Shown: positions 1 through 6,556 of the stretch, in pieces
Layout of the letters: each line of letters opens with the position of its first letter
How positions within the stretch are numbered: the first letter of the stretch is position 1
From: Oceanospirillaceae bacterium UBA2001
Lineage (GTDB): Bacteria > Pseudomonadota > Gammaproteobacteria > Pseudomonadales > Balneatricaceae
Length of the DNA stretch: 8,020 nucleotides
Direction of reading: 5' to 3'
NCBI GenBank assembly: GCA_002335115.1
Contig: DDCR01000044.1
Span: 20,725 to 28,744 of the forward strand
Program-made: the position numbers and the translations under genes
The notes under the pieces: generated by a model
The model's input: only the letters and a program-made list of their open reading frames with translations
What the model was told of the DNA's origin: nothing
Databases searched by the model: none

Positions 1-627
1 GAAGGCTTACTAAACGCATTTGCTACCGGCCAAGACGTGCACAAAGCCACTGCGGCTGAAGTGTTTGGTGTTGCAGTGGAACAAGTGAGCAGCGACCAAA
101 GAAGAAGCGCAAAAGCCATTAATTTTGGTCTAATTTATGGCATGTCAGCCTTTGGTTTGGCGAAGCAGCTGGGTATTAGTCGGGCTCAAAGCCAAGATTA
201 CATAGGGCGTTATTTTACTCGCTACCCTGGGGTGCAAGAATACATGGACCACACTAAAGCAATCGCTGCAGAACAGGGTTATGTCGAAACTATTTATGGC
301 CGTAGGTTATATCTGCCAGATATCAAAGCCAGCAATGCCATCGCCCGGCAAGCGGCTGAAAGAACAGCTATTAATGCGCCAATGCAGGGTACCGCAGCAG
401 ACATTATTAAGCGCGCGATGGTCAGCGTTGATGCATGGTTAGCGTCGAGTGGTTTAAATGCCCGGATGACAATGCAGGTTCACGATGAATTAATTTTTGA
501 GGTAGACACAAGCCAAGTGGATGAACTAGTGGTGGGAATAAAGTCAGCTATGGAAGGGGCCGCCGAGCTTTTGGTACCGCTTATTGTTGATGTGGGAGTA
601 GGGGACAATTGGGATCAGGCGCATTAA
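1..627 (+). CDS. polA: DNA polymerase I, C-terminal part (5' end outside window)
   Basis: This is the last 208 codons of DNA polymerase I, the repair and Okazaki-fragment-processing polymerase. The frame is already open at base 1, where it reads [17 protein letters not shown], matching the segment just before motif B in family A polymerases, so the true start lies upstream. The GTG at 37 is an internal valine codon, not a start. The fingers helix (motif B, O-helix) begins at about base 100 as [14 protein letters not shown], with the conserved Arg, Lys, Phe and Tyr of dNTP binding. Palm motif C, QVHDE, near base 475 supplies a catalytic aspartate. The protein ends in DNWDQAH, almost the same ending as E. 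coli Pol I. The 5' nuclease and 3'-5' exonuclease domains cannot be seen. No terminator directly follows the stop codon, so the transcript may run into the terminator at 734-772. The family assignment is secure. Confidence 0.97.
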   Translation, partial: EGLLNAFATGQDVHKATAAEVFGVAVEQVSSDQRRSAKAINFGLIYGMSAFGLAKQLGISRAQSQDYIGRYFTRYPGVQEYMDHTKAIAAEQGYVETIYGRRLYLPDIKASNAIARQAAERTAINAPMQGTAADIIKRAMVSVDAWLASSGLNARMTMQVHDELIFEVDTSQVDELVVGIKSAMEGAAELLVPLIVDVGVGDNWDQAH

Positions 628-660
628 CCACTAATTAATTTCAAAATAATTTAAATAACT

Positions 661-688
661 TGAACTTAATGGAATAATAACCGTCTGA
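661..688 (+). promoter_or_regulatory. RpoE/AlgU-type (ECF sigma) promoter
   Basis: TGAACTT at 661-667 is followed, after a 16-nt spacer, by TCTGA at 684-688. This matches the published consensus of the sigma-E/AlgU group (GAACTT, 16-17 nt, TCTGA) very closely. It predicts transcription starting at about 693-696. A sigma-70 reading fits poorly, because TTGAAC at 660-665 has no acceptable -10 element 16-18 nt downstream. The element is intergenic and faces the hairpins and terminator at 705-772. That the site is used, and by which sigma factor, is inference. Confidence 0.72.
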
Positions 689-693
689 GTATT

Positions 694-772
694 TAACTAG
701 CTAAGCGTCTTCGACGAAACACATAGACGCCCACCCTGAAAACCGCTCCCCTCGGTCTTCAGGGTTTTTTTT
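694..772 (+). ncRNA. Candidate small RNA between polA and engB (Spot 42/ErsA position)
   Basis: A transcript from the promoter at 661-688 would start near 694-696 and stop in the T-run at 765-772, giving about 75-79 nt. No plausible reading frame was seen in it. A 6-bp hairpin pairs GCGTCT (705-710) with AGACGC (725-730) across a 14-nt loop. An alternative fold pairs CGTC 706-709 with GACG 713-716. A short linker then leads to the terminator hairpin, whose loop is C-rich. The flanking genes, polA upstream and convergent engB downstream, are the same as for Spot 42 (spf) in E. coli and ErsA in Pseudomonas aeruginosa. ErsA is known to depend on an AlgU/RpoE-type promoter. Primary-sequence identity to either RNA is not obvious by eye, and this RNA would be shorter (Spot 42 is about 109 nt). 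Homology is therefore inferred from position and promoter. The 8-nt U-tail would suit Hfq binding. Confidence 0.65.
734..772 (+). terminator. Intrinsic terminator of the candidate small RNA
   Basis: CCCTGAA (734-740) pairs with TTCAGGG (758-764). An A/C mismatch follows, then ACCG (742-745) pairs with CGGT (753-756). This leaves a 7-nt loop, CTCCCCT (746-752), and the stem runs directly into eight Ts (765-772). This is a textbook Rho-independent terminator and may also stop polA read-through. On the minus strand the hairpin is not followed by a T-run, so it does not look bidirectional for engB. Confidence 0.9.
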
Positions 773-861
773 GCCTCATGTTTATCATGTCTTAGCCTGA
801 TGTAGGTCAAAAAGGTTTGGGTTGGCGGTTAGTTCAGATTTAACTTATCCTCCTCCAGCTA

Positions 862-1569
862 TTAACTACTCAGTGGGTCGGCCGTCCATGCTTTAAGAGT
901 CGGCTCAGCGCTACCTTCAGAATTCAAAACAGGCTTCATCCAAAGTACCAATTGGCGCTCTAAATCCGCAATACCGTCGCCCTTTGATGCGGAAAAGCTC
1001 TGCATACTGATTAAGCCTTCTGGGTGTTCAGGTAAGCCTTTTTTGACTTCCATTTTAGCCTTCATAATGCCATTATTTTTTAGCTTGTCGGCTTTGGTTA
1101 AGAGCAAATGAAGCGGCAATTGTGAGGCGATACACCAATCAATGATCATGCGATCAAAGTCTTTCAAAGGATGACGTATATCCATCACTAAGACTAAACC
1201 TGATAAGCTTTCGCGAACTTCTAAATAATGGTTCAAGTGCTTGCGCCATTTTAACTGCATGGCGACCGGGACTTTAGCGTAGCCGTACCCTGGCAGGTCT
1301 ACTAATCGACATTGATCAACATTAAGGTTAAAAAAGTTGAGCAGTTGTGTGCGTCCGGGGGTTTTACTTGTTCTTGCTAAACTTGGGTTGCGAGTGAGTG
1401 CATTAATGGCACTAGATTTGCCAGCATTAGAACGCCCAGCGAAGGCCACTTCAGAGCCAATATCTGTGGGACATTCACTCACTTTGCTCGCGCTAGTGGA
1501 GAATTCTGCGGAACGGAATTTAATGTGTTGTGTGGTCATGGAAGCATTCATATTTAAATTAGCCTGCAT
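862..1569 (-). CDS. engB: Ribosome biogenesis GTP-binding protein EngB (YihA/YsxC)
   Basis: This is an essential Ras-like GTPase linked to late assembly of the large ribosomal subunit. All G motifs are visible: G1 GRSNAGKSS at residues 45-53, the TPGRTQ switch region around 70-75, G3 DLPGYG at 91-96, G4 TKAD at 158-161 and the G5-like SFSASKG at 191-197. The family block DIRHPLKD is at 130-137. At 235 residues it is slightly longer than E. coli YihA, mostly through the N-terminus. The start is uncertain. The first ATG (1569) has no ribosome binding site, and Met7 and Met11 are alternatives, Met7 having an AGG about 11 nt upstream. The gene converges on polA and diverges from the cytochrome c4 gene. 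No intrinsic terminator was found for it, so transcription may continue antisense across the candidate small RNA. Confidence 0.95.
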   Translation of the reverse strand: MQANLNMNASMTTQHIKFRSAEFSTSASKVSECPTDIGSEVAFAGRSNAGKSSAINALTRNPSLARTSKTPGRTQLLNFFNLNVDQCRLVDLPGYGYAKVPVAMQLKWRKHLNHYLEVRESLSGLVLVMDIRHPLKDFDRMIIDWCIASQLPLHLLLTKADKLKNNGIMKAKMEVKKGLPEHPEGLISMQSFSASKGDGIADLERQLVLWMKPVLNSEGSAEPTLKAWTADPLSS

Positions 1570-1637
1570 TTTACATTATTTTTACAAAAATAAACCCTGC
1601 TAAAGTGAGGATCTTCCCTCAGACAGGGGCTGAGTCA

Positions 1638-1666
1638 TTGAAGTCATGTCACCTGCGCCTTATAAT
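1638..1666 (+). promoter_or_regulatory. Sigma-70 promoter of the cytochrome c4 gene
   Basis: TTGAAG (1638-1643) and a perfect TATAAT (1661-1666) are separated by exactly 17 nt. Transcription should start near 1673, giving a leader of about 38 nt before the ATG at 1711. A short inverted repeat, CTCAG (1618-1622) with CTGAG (1630-1634), lies immediately upstream of the -35 box. It could be an operator half-site pair or chance. Promoter strength suggests constitutive expression. Confidence 0.7.
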
Positions 1667-1710
1667 GTTCCGGTCGAAATATTGATTTTATAAAATTTAC
1701 GGGAACACCG

Positions 1711-2316
1711 ATGAAGAAACTGATTGTATGTATGATGGTTGGCCTTGGCTGGATGAGTTTTGCCTATGCAGCTGGTGACGCAGCGTCAGGTCAAGGTAAA
1801 GTAGCTGTATGCAGTGGATGCCATGGTGCTGATGGCAACAGCATGATTCCGAGTTTCCCTAAGCTAGCGGGTCAAGGCGAAGTGTATCTGGTCAATCAGT
1901 TAAAAGACATTCGCGATGGCGCTCGTAATGTGCCTCAAATGATGGGAATTTTGACTGGCCGTACCGATCAAGACTTGGCTGACATGGCCGCTTTTTACAG
2001 CACCCAGAAAGTGACTGTGGGTGCCACTAACCCAGATCTACTCGACTTGGGTCGTCAGATCTACCGCGCAGGTATTGCTGAAAAAGGGGTTGCAGCTTGC
2101 ACTGCGTGCCATTCCCCTACCGGAGCAGGTAATGCTCAAGCTGGTTTTCCAGCCGTGGGTGGCCAGCATGCAGACTATCTTATTAGTCAGCTCAAAGCAT
2201 ACCGCACAGAGACCCGCACTAACGGCCAAGCTAAGTTGATGCAGCAGGTTGCTGCCCTTTTGAGCGACAAAGAAATTGAAGCTGTGGCAAGCTACATGCA
2301 AGGCTTATCTGAATAA
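1711..2316 (+). CDS. Periplasmic di-heme cytochrome c4
   Basis: This is a periplasmic electron carrier of the cytochrome c4 family, with two class-I c domains in tandem, which delivers electrons to terminal oxidases or nitrogen-oxide reductases. A Sec signal peptide covers residues 1-20 (MKK, a hydrophobic core, then AYA before AGDAASG). Heme attachment sites are CSGCH at 34-38 and CTACH at 130-134. The likely axial methionines are Met77 or Met78 in the VPQMMGILT segment and Met177 in KLMQQ. The two halves repeat each other (FPKLAGQ...YLVNQLKDIR and FPAVGGQ...YLISQLKAYR), as expected for the duplicated fold. The length of 201 residues is typical. A GGGA 6 nt before the ATG is the only ribosome-binding match. 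The gene has its own promoter and terminator. Heme is attached by the cytochrome c maturation machinery, so placement beside dsbA is functionally sensible. Confidence 0.95.
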   Translation: MKKLIVCMMVGLGWMSFAYAAGDAASGQGKVAVCSGCHGADGNSMIPSFPKLAGQGEVYLVNQLKDIRDGARNVPQMMGILTGRTDQDLADMAAFYSTQKVTVGATNPDLLDLGRQIYRAGIAEKGVAACTACHSPTGAGNAQAGFPAVGGQHADYLISQLKAYRTETRTNGQAKLMQQVAALLSDKEIEAVASYMQGLSE

Positions 2317-2331
2317 TTAGACCCGCGTTTC

Positions 2332-2358
2332 AAAAAGGTGGCTCAGGCCGCCTTTTTT
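2332..2358 (+). terminator. Intrinsic terminator after cytochrome c4
   Basis: GGTGGC (2337-2342) pairs with GCCGCC (2347-2352), including one G-U pair, around a TCAG tetraloop. The stem is extended by AAAAA (2332-2336) against the T-run (2353-2358). The A-rich arm means it could also work on the minus strand. It lies 15 nt after the stop codon and separates the cytochrome gene from dsbA. Confidence 0.88.
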
Positions 2359-2366
2359 ATTTGTGA

Positions 2367-2409
2367 GCAGTTAGGCTGAGTTAAGGCACGCACTTCCATC
2401 GCCTAATGC
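2367..2409 (+). repeat. Imperfect inverted repeat upstream of dsbA
   Basis: GCA-g-TTAGGC (2367-2376) is complementary to GCCTAATGC (2401-2409): nine pairs with one bulged G, around a 24-nt loop. It lies in the 91 nt between the cytochrome c4 terminator and dsbA, where the dsbA promoter should be, although no convincing -35/-10 pair was found there. It could be an operator or a leader hairpin. No CpxR-type box (paired GTAAA) was seen. Confidence 0.35.
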
Positions 2410-2449
2410 GTCACTCTAAACATCTACAAAGTCACTCAGGAGATCGACC

Positions 2450-3067
2450 ATGTTGAAGAAAATTATTACACTATTGGCGCTAGTCAGTTTGCCCGTATTT
2501 GCGATGGCTGCAGAGTATCAAGCAGGCACACATTATATTGTCTTAGACAAGCCTATTAAATCGTCGAATACTGAAAAAATCGTAGTGAATGAGTTTTTTG
2601 GGTATACCTGCCCTCATTGCAATGGTTTTGAGCCACAGTTGCACAAATGGGCTAGCGTGCAAACTGATGATGTAAGCTTTATACCCATTCCAGTCATCTT
2701 TGGTCGTAGTTGGGAGCCTTATGCAAAGGCCTATTTTGTGGGGCTCAACTTGGGTGTGTTAGAACAGACTCACCAAGCTATGTATGATGCGATACATATT
2801 GATGAAAGGAAAATGACTAACCGACAAGCGTTAGCTGCGTTCTTTGCTGAACATGGCGTTAGTCAGGCTGATTTTGATAGTGCGTATGATTCATTCGATC
2901 TGCAAAATAAAATACGCCAAGGCAATCGTTTAGCCGCCCAATCACAGATAACAGGTGTGCCATCGATGTTAGTCAATGGCAAGTATATGGTGAATGCAAC
3001 TTTGGCAGGTAGTTCTGAGGGCATGCTTGCGGTTGTGGATTATCTGGTAGACCTTGAAAACCAATAA
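2450..3067 (+). CDS. dsbA: Thiol:disulfide interchange protein DsbA
   Basis: This is the periplasmic oxidase that introduces disulfide bonds into exported proteins and is reoxidised by DsbB. Residues 1-20 form a Sec signal peptide (MLKK, hydrophobic core, AMA before AEYQAG). The thioredoxin active site CPHC is at 54-57 in the FFGYTCPHC context, the classic DsbA dipeptide Pro-His. The helical insertion occupies roughly 85-160, and the cis-proline loop is GVP at 169-171. The active-site cysteines are the only ones in the protein. The length of 205 residues is normal. The start is supported by AGGAG (2438-2442) 7 nt before the ATG. The order cytochrome c4 then dsbA, downstream of polA-engB, is also seen in Pseudomonas. 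No intrinsic terminator follows. Confidence 0.96.
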   Translation: MLKKIITLLALVSLPVFAMAAEYQAGTHYIVLDKPIKSSNTEKIVVNEFFGYTCPHCNGFEPQLHKWASVQTDDVSFIPIPVIFGRSWEPYAKAYFVGLNLGVLEQTHQAMYDAIHIDERKMTNRQALAAFFAEHGVSQADFDSAYDSFDLQNKIRQGNRLAAQSQITGVPSMLVNGKYMVNATLAGSSEGMLAVVDYLVDLENQ

Positions 3068-3081
3068 GCTTGATTAAGGTC

Positions 3082-3110
3082 ACGACAAGGTGATTGTAGC
3101 AGGGTAGAAT
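3082..3110 (+). promoter_or_regulatory. Possible sigma-70 promoter of the ubiE-tatC run
   Basis: TAGAAT (3105-3110) matches the -10 consensus at five of six positions. ACGACA (3082-3087) matches the -35 consensus at four of six, with a 17-nt spacer. Transcription would start near 3117, about 40 nt before the ubiE ATG. No other promoter-like site was found ahead of this seven-gene run, and dsbA read-through is also possible. This is a weak prediction from consensus matching only. Confidence 0.4.
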
Positions 3111-3157
3111 GGGGCTAAAGAGCGCAAGCTTAATACTAGCAACGGACACACAAACAC

Positions 3158-3916
3158 ATGAGTGATCAAGGCCCCAAGCCGACTACGCATTTTGGTTTCA
3201 AAGAAGTTCCAATGAGTGACAAAGTAAGCCAAGTGGCTGGCGTCTTTCATTCTGTGGCAGCGAAATATGATGTTATGAATGACCTAATGTCCATGGGTAT
3301 TCATCGGCTATGGAAACGCCAAACCATTGAAATGAGTGGTGTAAGGGTGGGTGATTCAGTGCTCGATTTAGCCGGTGGAACGGGTGATCTCACCATGCGT
3401 TTTAGTGAGTTAGTGGGGCCCGAAGGTCATGTCATCTTGGCTGATATCAATGAGTCTATGATTAAGGTAGGACGGGATCGGTTAATTGATAAAGGTGTGG
3501 TTGGCAATGTCAGCTACGTACAAGCGAACGCTGAAGCCTTGCCTTTTCCTGATGATAGCTTTGATTGCATTACCATCGCCTTTGGCCTGCGCAACGTAAC
3601 TGATAAAGATAAGGCCTTGGCGTCAATGCAACGCGTGTTGAAGCCTGGTGGCCGTTTGTTGGTGTTAGAGTTTTCCAAAACAAATAACCCACTGCTAACT
3701 AAGGTTTATGATACCTACTCGTTCAATATATTACCGAAAATTGGTAAGTTCATTGCGGACGATGAAGCCAGCTACCGCTATTTGGCAGAATCTATTCGTA
3801 TGCATCCAGACCAAGTCACCCTACAGAGCATGATGGAAGCAGCAGGTTTGGTTAACTGTCGCTTCCACAATATGACAGGTGGCATCGTGGCCTTGCACTA
3901 CGGCGTTAAAGCTTAA
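3158..3916 (+). CDS. ubiE: Ubiquinone/menaquinone biosynthesis C-methyltransferase UbiE
   Basis: This is a SAM-dependent C-methyltransferase that converts the demethylated benzoquinol to its C-methylated form in ubiquinone synthesis. In species making menaquinone it also methylates demethylmenaquinone. Both UbiE signatures are present: [16 protein letters not shown] at residues 37-52 and [16 protein letters not shown] at 159-174. SAM-binding motif [10 protein letters not shown], is at 69-77, and the acidic motif II residue lies in LADINES at 94-100. The length of 252 residues matches E. coli UbiE (251). The first ATG is kept because the TTHFGF stretch at 9-14 is conserved with E. coli, although only a distant GGA (3144-3146) could act as ribosome binding site. 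Met19 is an unlikely alternative. It heads the ubi-his-tat run, with 22 nt to ubiB. Confidence 0.97.
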   Translation: MSDQGPKPTTHFGFKEVPMSDKVSQVAGVFHSVAAKYDVMNDLMSMGIHRLWKRQTIEMSGVRVGDSVLDLAGGTGDLTMRFSELVGPEGHVILADINESMIKVGRDRLIDKGVVGNVSYVQANAEALPFPDDSFDCITIAFGLRNVTDKDKALASMQRVLKPGGRLLVLEFSKTNNPLLTKVYDTYSFNILPKIGKFIADDEASYRYLAESIRMHPDQVTLQSMMEAAGLVNCRFHNMTGGIVALHYGVKA

Positions 3917-3938
3917 TTAGTGGGAATATAACGAGCCC

Positions 3939-5555
3939 ATGAAAGCAATTTTTCGCAGCTTCTCGATTCTTCGAGTGATCATCCGCTATCGTCTAGATGT
4001 GGCGTTATTAGGCTATGCTTTGCCCTTGCCAGTCAGGCTAATATTTTGGTGTATGCCATGGCGTTTGCTGGTGCCTGTGCGAGGTAACGTGGGCCAGCGT
4101 TTGCGTTTAGCGTTGATTGACTTAGGCCCTGTGTTTGTTAAATTTGGCCAATTGTTATCCACGCGTAGGGATATGCTAGATGATGAATTAGCTGAACAGT
4201 TGGCTACCTTACTGGATAAAGTTCCCGCTTTTGACAGTCAGCAATCTAAGCGCTTAATCGAGCAAGCTTTAAAGCAAACTGTGGTTGATGCCTTTGCAGA
4301 ATTTGATGACGAACCCCTAGCCTCTGCTTCTGTTGCCCAGGTGCATAGTGCGCGCTTAATTAGTGGTGAAGCGGTTGTTGTGAAGATCATTCGCCCTGGC
4401 ATTAGACGCACTATAGAACGCGATTTAAAATTAATGCGTTTAGTGGCCAAAGTGATAAATGCGGCGGTTCCCGATCTCAGGCGTCTGCGTTTGCATGACG
4501 TTATTGATGAATATGAAAAGACCATTTTAGATGAGCTTGATTTGCAGCGAGAGGCGGGTAATGCGAGTCAGCTTAGGCGCAATTTTGAAAACTCTAATCT
4601 TTTGTATATCCCTAAAATGTATTGGCATTTGAGCAATCCTTCGGTACTGGTTCAGGAACGCATTTATGGTGTGCCTGTAAGTGACATTGTGGCGATTGAA
4701 AAAGCAGGCATTAGCCGACAAGAACTGGCTAAACGAGGGGTCGAAATATTCTTCACCCAAGTGTTTCGTGATAGTTTTTTCCATGCTGACATGCACCCAG
4801 GCAATATTTTTGTAAATCCGTCACTGCCCAACGACCCCCAATATATGGCGGTCGATTTTGGCATTGTTGGCAGCCTCTCACAAGAAGATCAAACCTATCT
4901 GGCACGTATTTTGTTGGCCTTTTTCAACCGTGATTATCGGCAAATTGCTCAGTTGCATGTGGACTGTGGTTGGCTGCCTGCAGACACTAAAGTGCACGAG
5001 TTTGAGGGTGCGATTCGGGGCGTGAGTGAGCCCATCTTTTCGAAACCCTTGGCTGAGATTTCTTTTGCTCAAGTATTATTGGGTTTATTCCAAACGGCTC
5101 GCCGATTTAATATGCAGGTTCAGCCTCAACTGGTTCTACTGCAAAAAACGATGCTCAACATAGAAGGCTTAGGTCGTCAGTTGTACCCTCAACTGAACTT
5201 ATGGGAAACCGCCCAGCCGATTCTGGAGGAGTGGTTCAAGCGTCAAGTGAGTCCCAAACAAGTTTATCGCCAGCTTAAGCAAGAGTGGCCAGACCTGGTC
5301 CAGCAGTTACCGTATTTGCCCGGCTTAGTGCATGATGCCTTGCAACAGTCGGCGCACCCTCTGCCCATCACAGCATCGGTCAAAAAAGGCCCCAAGGCAA
5401 AAGGGCATTGGAGCGGTTTAATCGGTTTAGTATTTGTGCTGGCTGCTGCTGCGTTGCATCCTATACCCATAGCAAATCAAGTGTGGGTGGCTCCAGTAAG
5501 TACCGTGCTAGGCCTTATTGGTATTTTGATATTATGGAATAGAGGTAATCATTAA
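3939..5555 (+). CDS. ubiB: Ubiquinone biosynthesis atypical kinase/ATPase UbiB
   Basis: UbiB belongs to the UbiB/ADCK/COQ8 family of atypical protein-kinase-like ATPases, needed for aerobic ubiquinone synthesis and thought to help lipid intermediates reach the Ubi enzymes. The family marker KFGQ is at residues 68-71 in [16 protein letters not shown]. The alanine-rich nucleotide loop [11 protein letters not shown] is at 128-138 and the VAIK-type lysine is Lys149 in VVVKIIRPG. The catalytic loop [13 protein letters not shown] is at 281-293, and DFG is at 306-308. As I recall, E. coli UbiB has DCG there, so this copy keeps the canonical kinase form. Two C-terminal membrane segments lie at about 492-507 and 515-533. 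The length of 538 compares with 546 in E. coli. The usual ubiJ gene is missing from the 22-nt gap upstream. The stop codon overlaps the hisI start (TAATG). The ribosome binding site is weak. Confidence 0.96.
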   Translation: MKAIFRSFSILRVIIRYRLDVALLGYALPLPVRLIFWCMPWRLLVPVRGNVGQRLRLALIDLGPVFVKFGQLLSTRRDMLDDELAEQLATLLDKVPAFDSQQSKRLIEQALKQTVVDAFAEFDDEPLASASVAQVHSARLISGEAVVVKIIRPGIRRTIERDLKLMRLVAKVINAAVPDLRRLRLHDVIDEYEKTILDELDLQREAGNASQLRRNFENSNLLYIPKMYWHLSNPSVLVQERIYGVPVSDIVAIEKAGISRQELAKRGVEIFFTQVFRDSFFHADMHPGNIFVNPSLPNDPQYMAVDFGIVGSLSQEDQTYLARILLAFFNRDYRQIAQLHVDCGWLPADTKVHEFEGAIRGVSEPIFSKPLAEISFAQVLLGLFQTARRFNMQVQPQLVLLQKTMLNIEGLGRQLYPQLNLWETAQPILEEWFKRQVSPKQVYRQLKQEWPDLVQQLPYLPGLVHDALQQSAHPLPITASVKKGPKAKGHWSGLIGLVFVLAAAALHPIPIANQVWVAPVSTVLGLIGILILWNRGNH

Positions 5556-5950
5556 TGTCTGATAACGATTGGTTAAACCCCATTATGTGGGATGAAAAAG
5601 GTTTAGTGCCTGCTATTGCCCAAGATTATCAAACAGGACAAATTCTGATGATGGCTTGGATGAATCAAGAGTCCTTAAAGTTAACACAGCAAGAGCAACG
5701 GGCAGTGTATTGGTCGCGGTCAAGGTCACGCCTTTGGCGCAAGGGCGAAGAGTCAGGGCATGTGCAAAAGTTACATAGCCTTCACTTAGACTGCGACGCT
5801 GATGTCATTTTATTAAAAGTTGAGCAAATGGGTGGTATTGCATGTCACACTGGGCGTCCCCATTGTTTTTTTAAACGTTTGCATGACGGTCAATGGCGTG
5901 AAGAGGTGGCAGTGGTGAAAGACCCCAAGAAGATTTATAGCCATGAGTGA
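5555..5950 (+). CDS. hisI: Phosphoribosyl-AMP cyclohydrolase HisI
   Basis: This cytosolic enzyme opens the purine ring of phosphoribosyl-AMP, the third step of histidine synthesis. It is the monofunctional form (131 residues), not the fused HisIE of enterics. Diagnostic motifs are [16 protein letters not shown] at residues 54-69, the metal-binding DCDAD at 79-83, and [10 protein letters not shown] at 96-105. Cys80, Cys97 and Cys104 are the probable zinc ligands, and Asp79, 81 and 83 the probable magnesium ligands, by family analogy. The ATG shares its A with the ubiB stop codon (TAATG), and AGAGG (5541-5545) lies 9 nt upstream, so translation is probably coupled to ubiB. It overlaps hisE by 8 nt. 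Separate hisI and hisE between ubiB and tatA is the arrangement found in Pseudomonas. Confidence 0.96.
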   Translation: MSDNDWLNPIMWDEKGLVPAIAQDYQTGQILMMAWMNQESLKLTQQEQRAVYWSRSRSRLWRKGEESGHVQKLHSLHLDCDADVILLKVEQMGGIACHTGRPHCFFKRLHDGQWREEVAVVKDPKKIYSHE

Positions 5951-6272
5951 TGTATTGAAGGCGTTGCAATTAGTGCTGCAGGAGCGCAAGCAGGCACCGC
6001 CTGAATCATCCTACGTGGCTAGTTTGCACGCCCAAGGTTTAAATAAAATTTTGGAAAAAATTGGTGAAGAAACCACAGAAGTGATCTTAGCTGCAAAAGA
6101 TACACAAGATCTGGGTACGACTAAAGCCGTCATTGCTGAAACCGCAGATTTATGGTTCCATTGCTTGGTAATGCTATCGCACCTTGATGAAGATCATACC
6201 GCAGTTTTGAAAGAGCTAGAGCGACGATTCAACTTGTCGGGTTTAGTGGAAAAGGCTAATCGTAGCCAGTAA
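5943..6272 (+). CDS. hisE: Phosphoribosyl-ATP pyrophosphatase HisE
   Basis: HisE hydrolyses phosphoribosyl-ATP to phosphoribosyl-AMP, the second histidine step, feeding its product directly to HisI. It is a small all-alpha protein of the MazG/HisE pyrophosphohydrolase group. The metal-binding EExxE motif is at residues 42-46 (GEETTEV) and the ExxD motif at 66-69 (AETADL). The C-terminal [11 protein letters not shown] matches the family's usual ending. The length of 109 residues is typical. It begins inside the last codons of hisI (8-nt overlap), implying translational coupling. Only a purine-rich AAGAAG at some distance could serve as ribosome binding site. The main histidine genes (hisGDCBHAF) are not in this window. 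Confidence 0.95.
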   Translation: MSDVLKALQLVLQERKQAPPESSYVASLHAQGLNKILEKIGEETTEVILAAKDTQDLGTTKAVIAETADLWFHCLVMLSHLDEDHTAVLKELERRFNLSGLVEKANRSQ

Positions 6273-6296
6273 TTTATTAATAAGGAGTAGAGTCTC

Positions 6297-6545
6297 ATGG
6301 GTTTAGGTGGAATCAGTATCTGGCAGTTAGTGATCGTTTTAGCCATTATCTTGTTGCTATTTGGCAGTAAGAAACTAAGAAACATTGGCGGTGATTTAGG
6401 AAAGGCGGTCAAAGGGTTTAAGTCGGCTATGAAAGATGGTACTGAAGAGCCCAAAGCGATTGACGACAAGCAAGATGCCAATTTTAGTGCGGACACCTCT
6501 GCCGATACCACAGCTGAAAAAGATTCAGCAAAAACTGATAAATAG
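6297..6545 (+). CDS. tatA: Sec-independent translocase subunit TatA
   Basis: TatA is the pore-forming or membrane-thinning component of the twin-arginine translocase, which exports folded proteins. The N-terminus [18 protein letters not shown] (residues 6-23) is the single membrane helix with its conserved polar Gln10. The hinge FG is at 22-23, followed by an amphipathic helix at about 25-46 that includes [12 protein letters not shown]. The rest is a short acidic, disordered tail rich in Asp, Thr and Ala. At 82 residues it is normal for the family. The strongest ribosome binding site of the Tat genes, TAAGGAG (6281-6287), lies 9 nt before the ATG, which fits the known need for far more TatA than TatB or TatC. 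It lies 24 nt after hisE and 11 nt before tatB. The residue pattern favours TatA over TatE. Confidence 0.95.
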   Translation: MGLGGISIWQLVIVLAIILLLFGSKKLRNIGGDLGKAVKGFKSAMKDGTEEPKAIDDKQDANFSADTSADTTAEKDSAKTDK

Positions 6546-6556
6546 CGGCCAAATCT

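Noticed and set aside
660..688. Sigma-70 reading of TTGAAC as a -35 box
   Set aside because: No acceptable -10 hexamer lies 16-18 nt downstream. The RpoE/AlgU pattern fits both elements and the spacing better.
846..857. Strong Shine-Dalgarno-like GGAGGAGG on the minus strand just after the engB stop
   Set aside because: No ATG, GTG or TTG follows at a suitable distance and the downstream frames close quickly, so no small gene is supported.
1337..1603. Plus-strand open frame opposite the engB N-terminus
   Set aside because: It lies across the EngB G1 motif region on the other strand, shows no recognisable domain and has no ribosome binding site.
1618..1634. Short palindrome CTCAG/CTGAG in the engB-cytochrome c4 gap as a regulator site
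   Set aside because: Five base pairs only and no match to a binding site I recognise. Mentioned with the promoter but not called separately.
2021..2301. Open frames on both strands inside the cytochrome c4 gene
   Set aside because: The cytochrome frame has its signal peptide, both heme motifs and expected length. The others are shadows.
4238..5072. Several minus-strand open frames opposite ubiB
   Set aside because: No family features or start signals, and UbiB motifs are continuous through the region.
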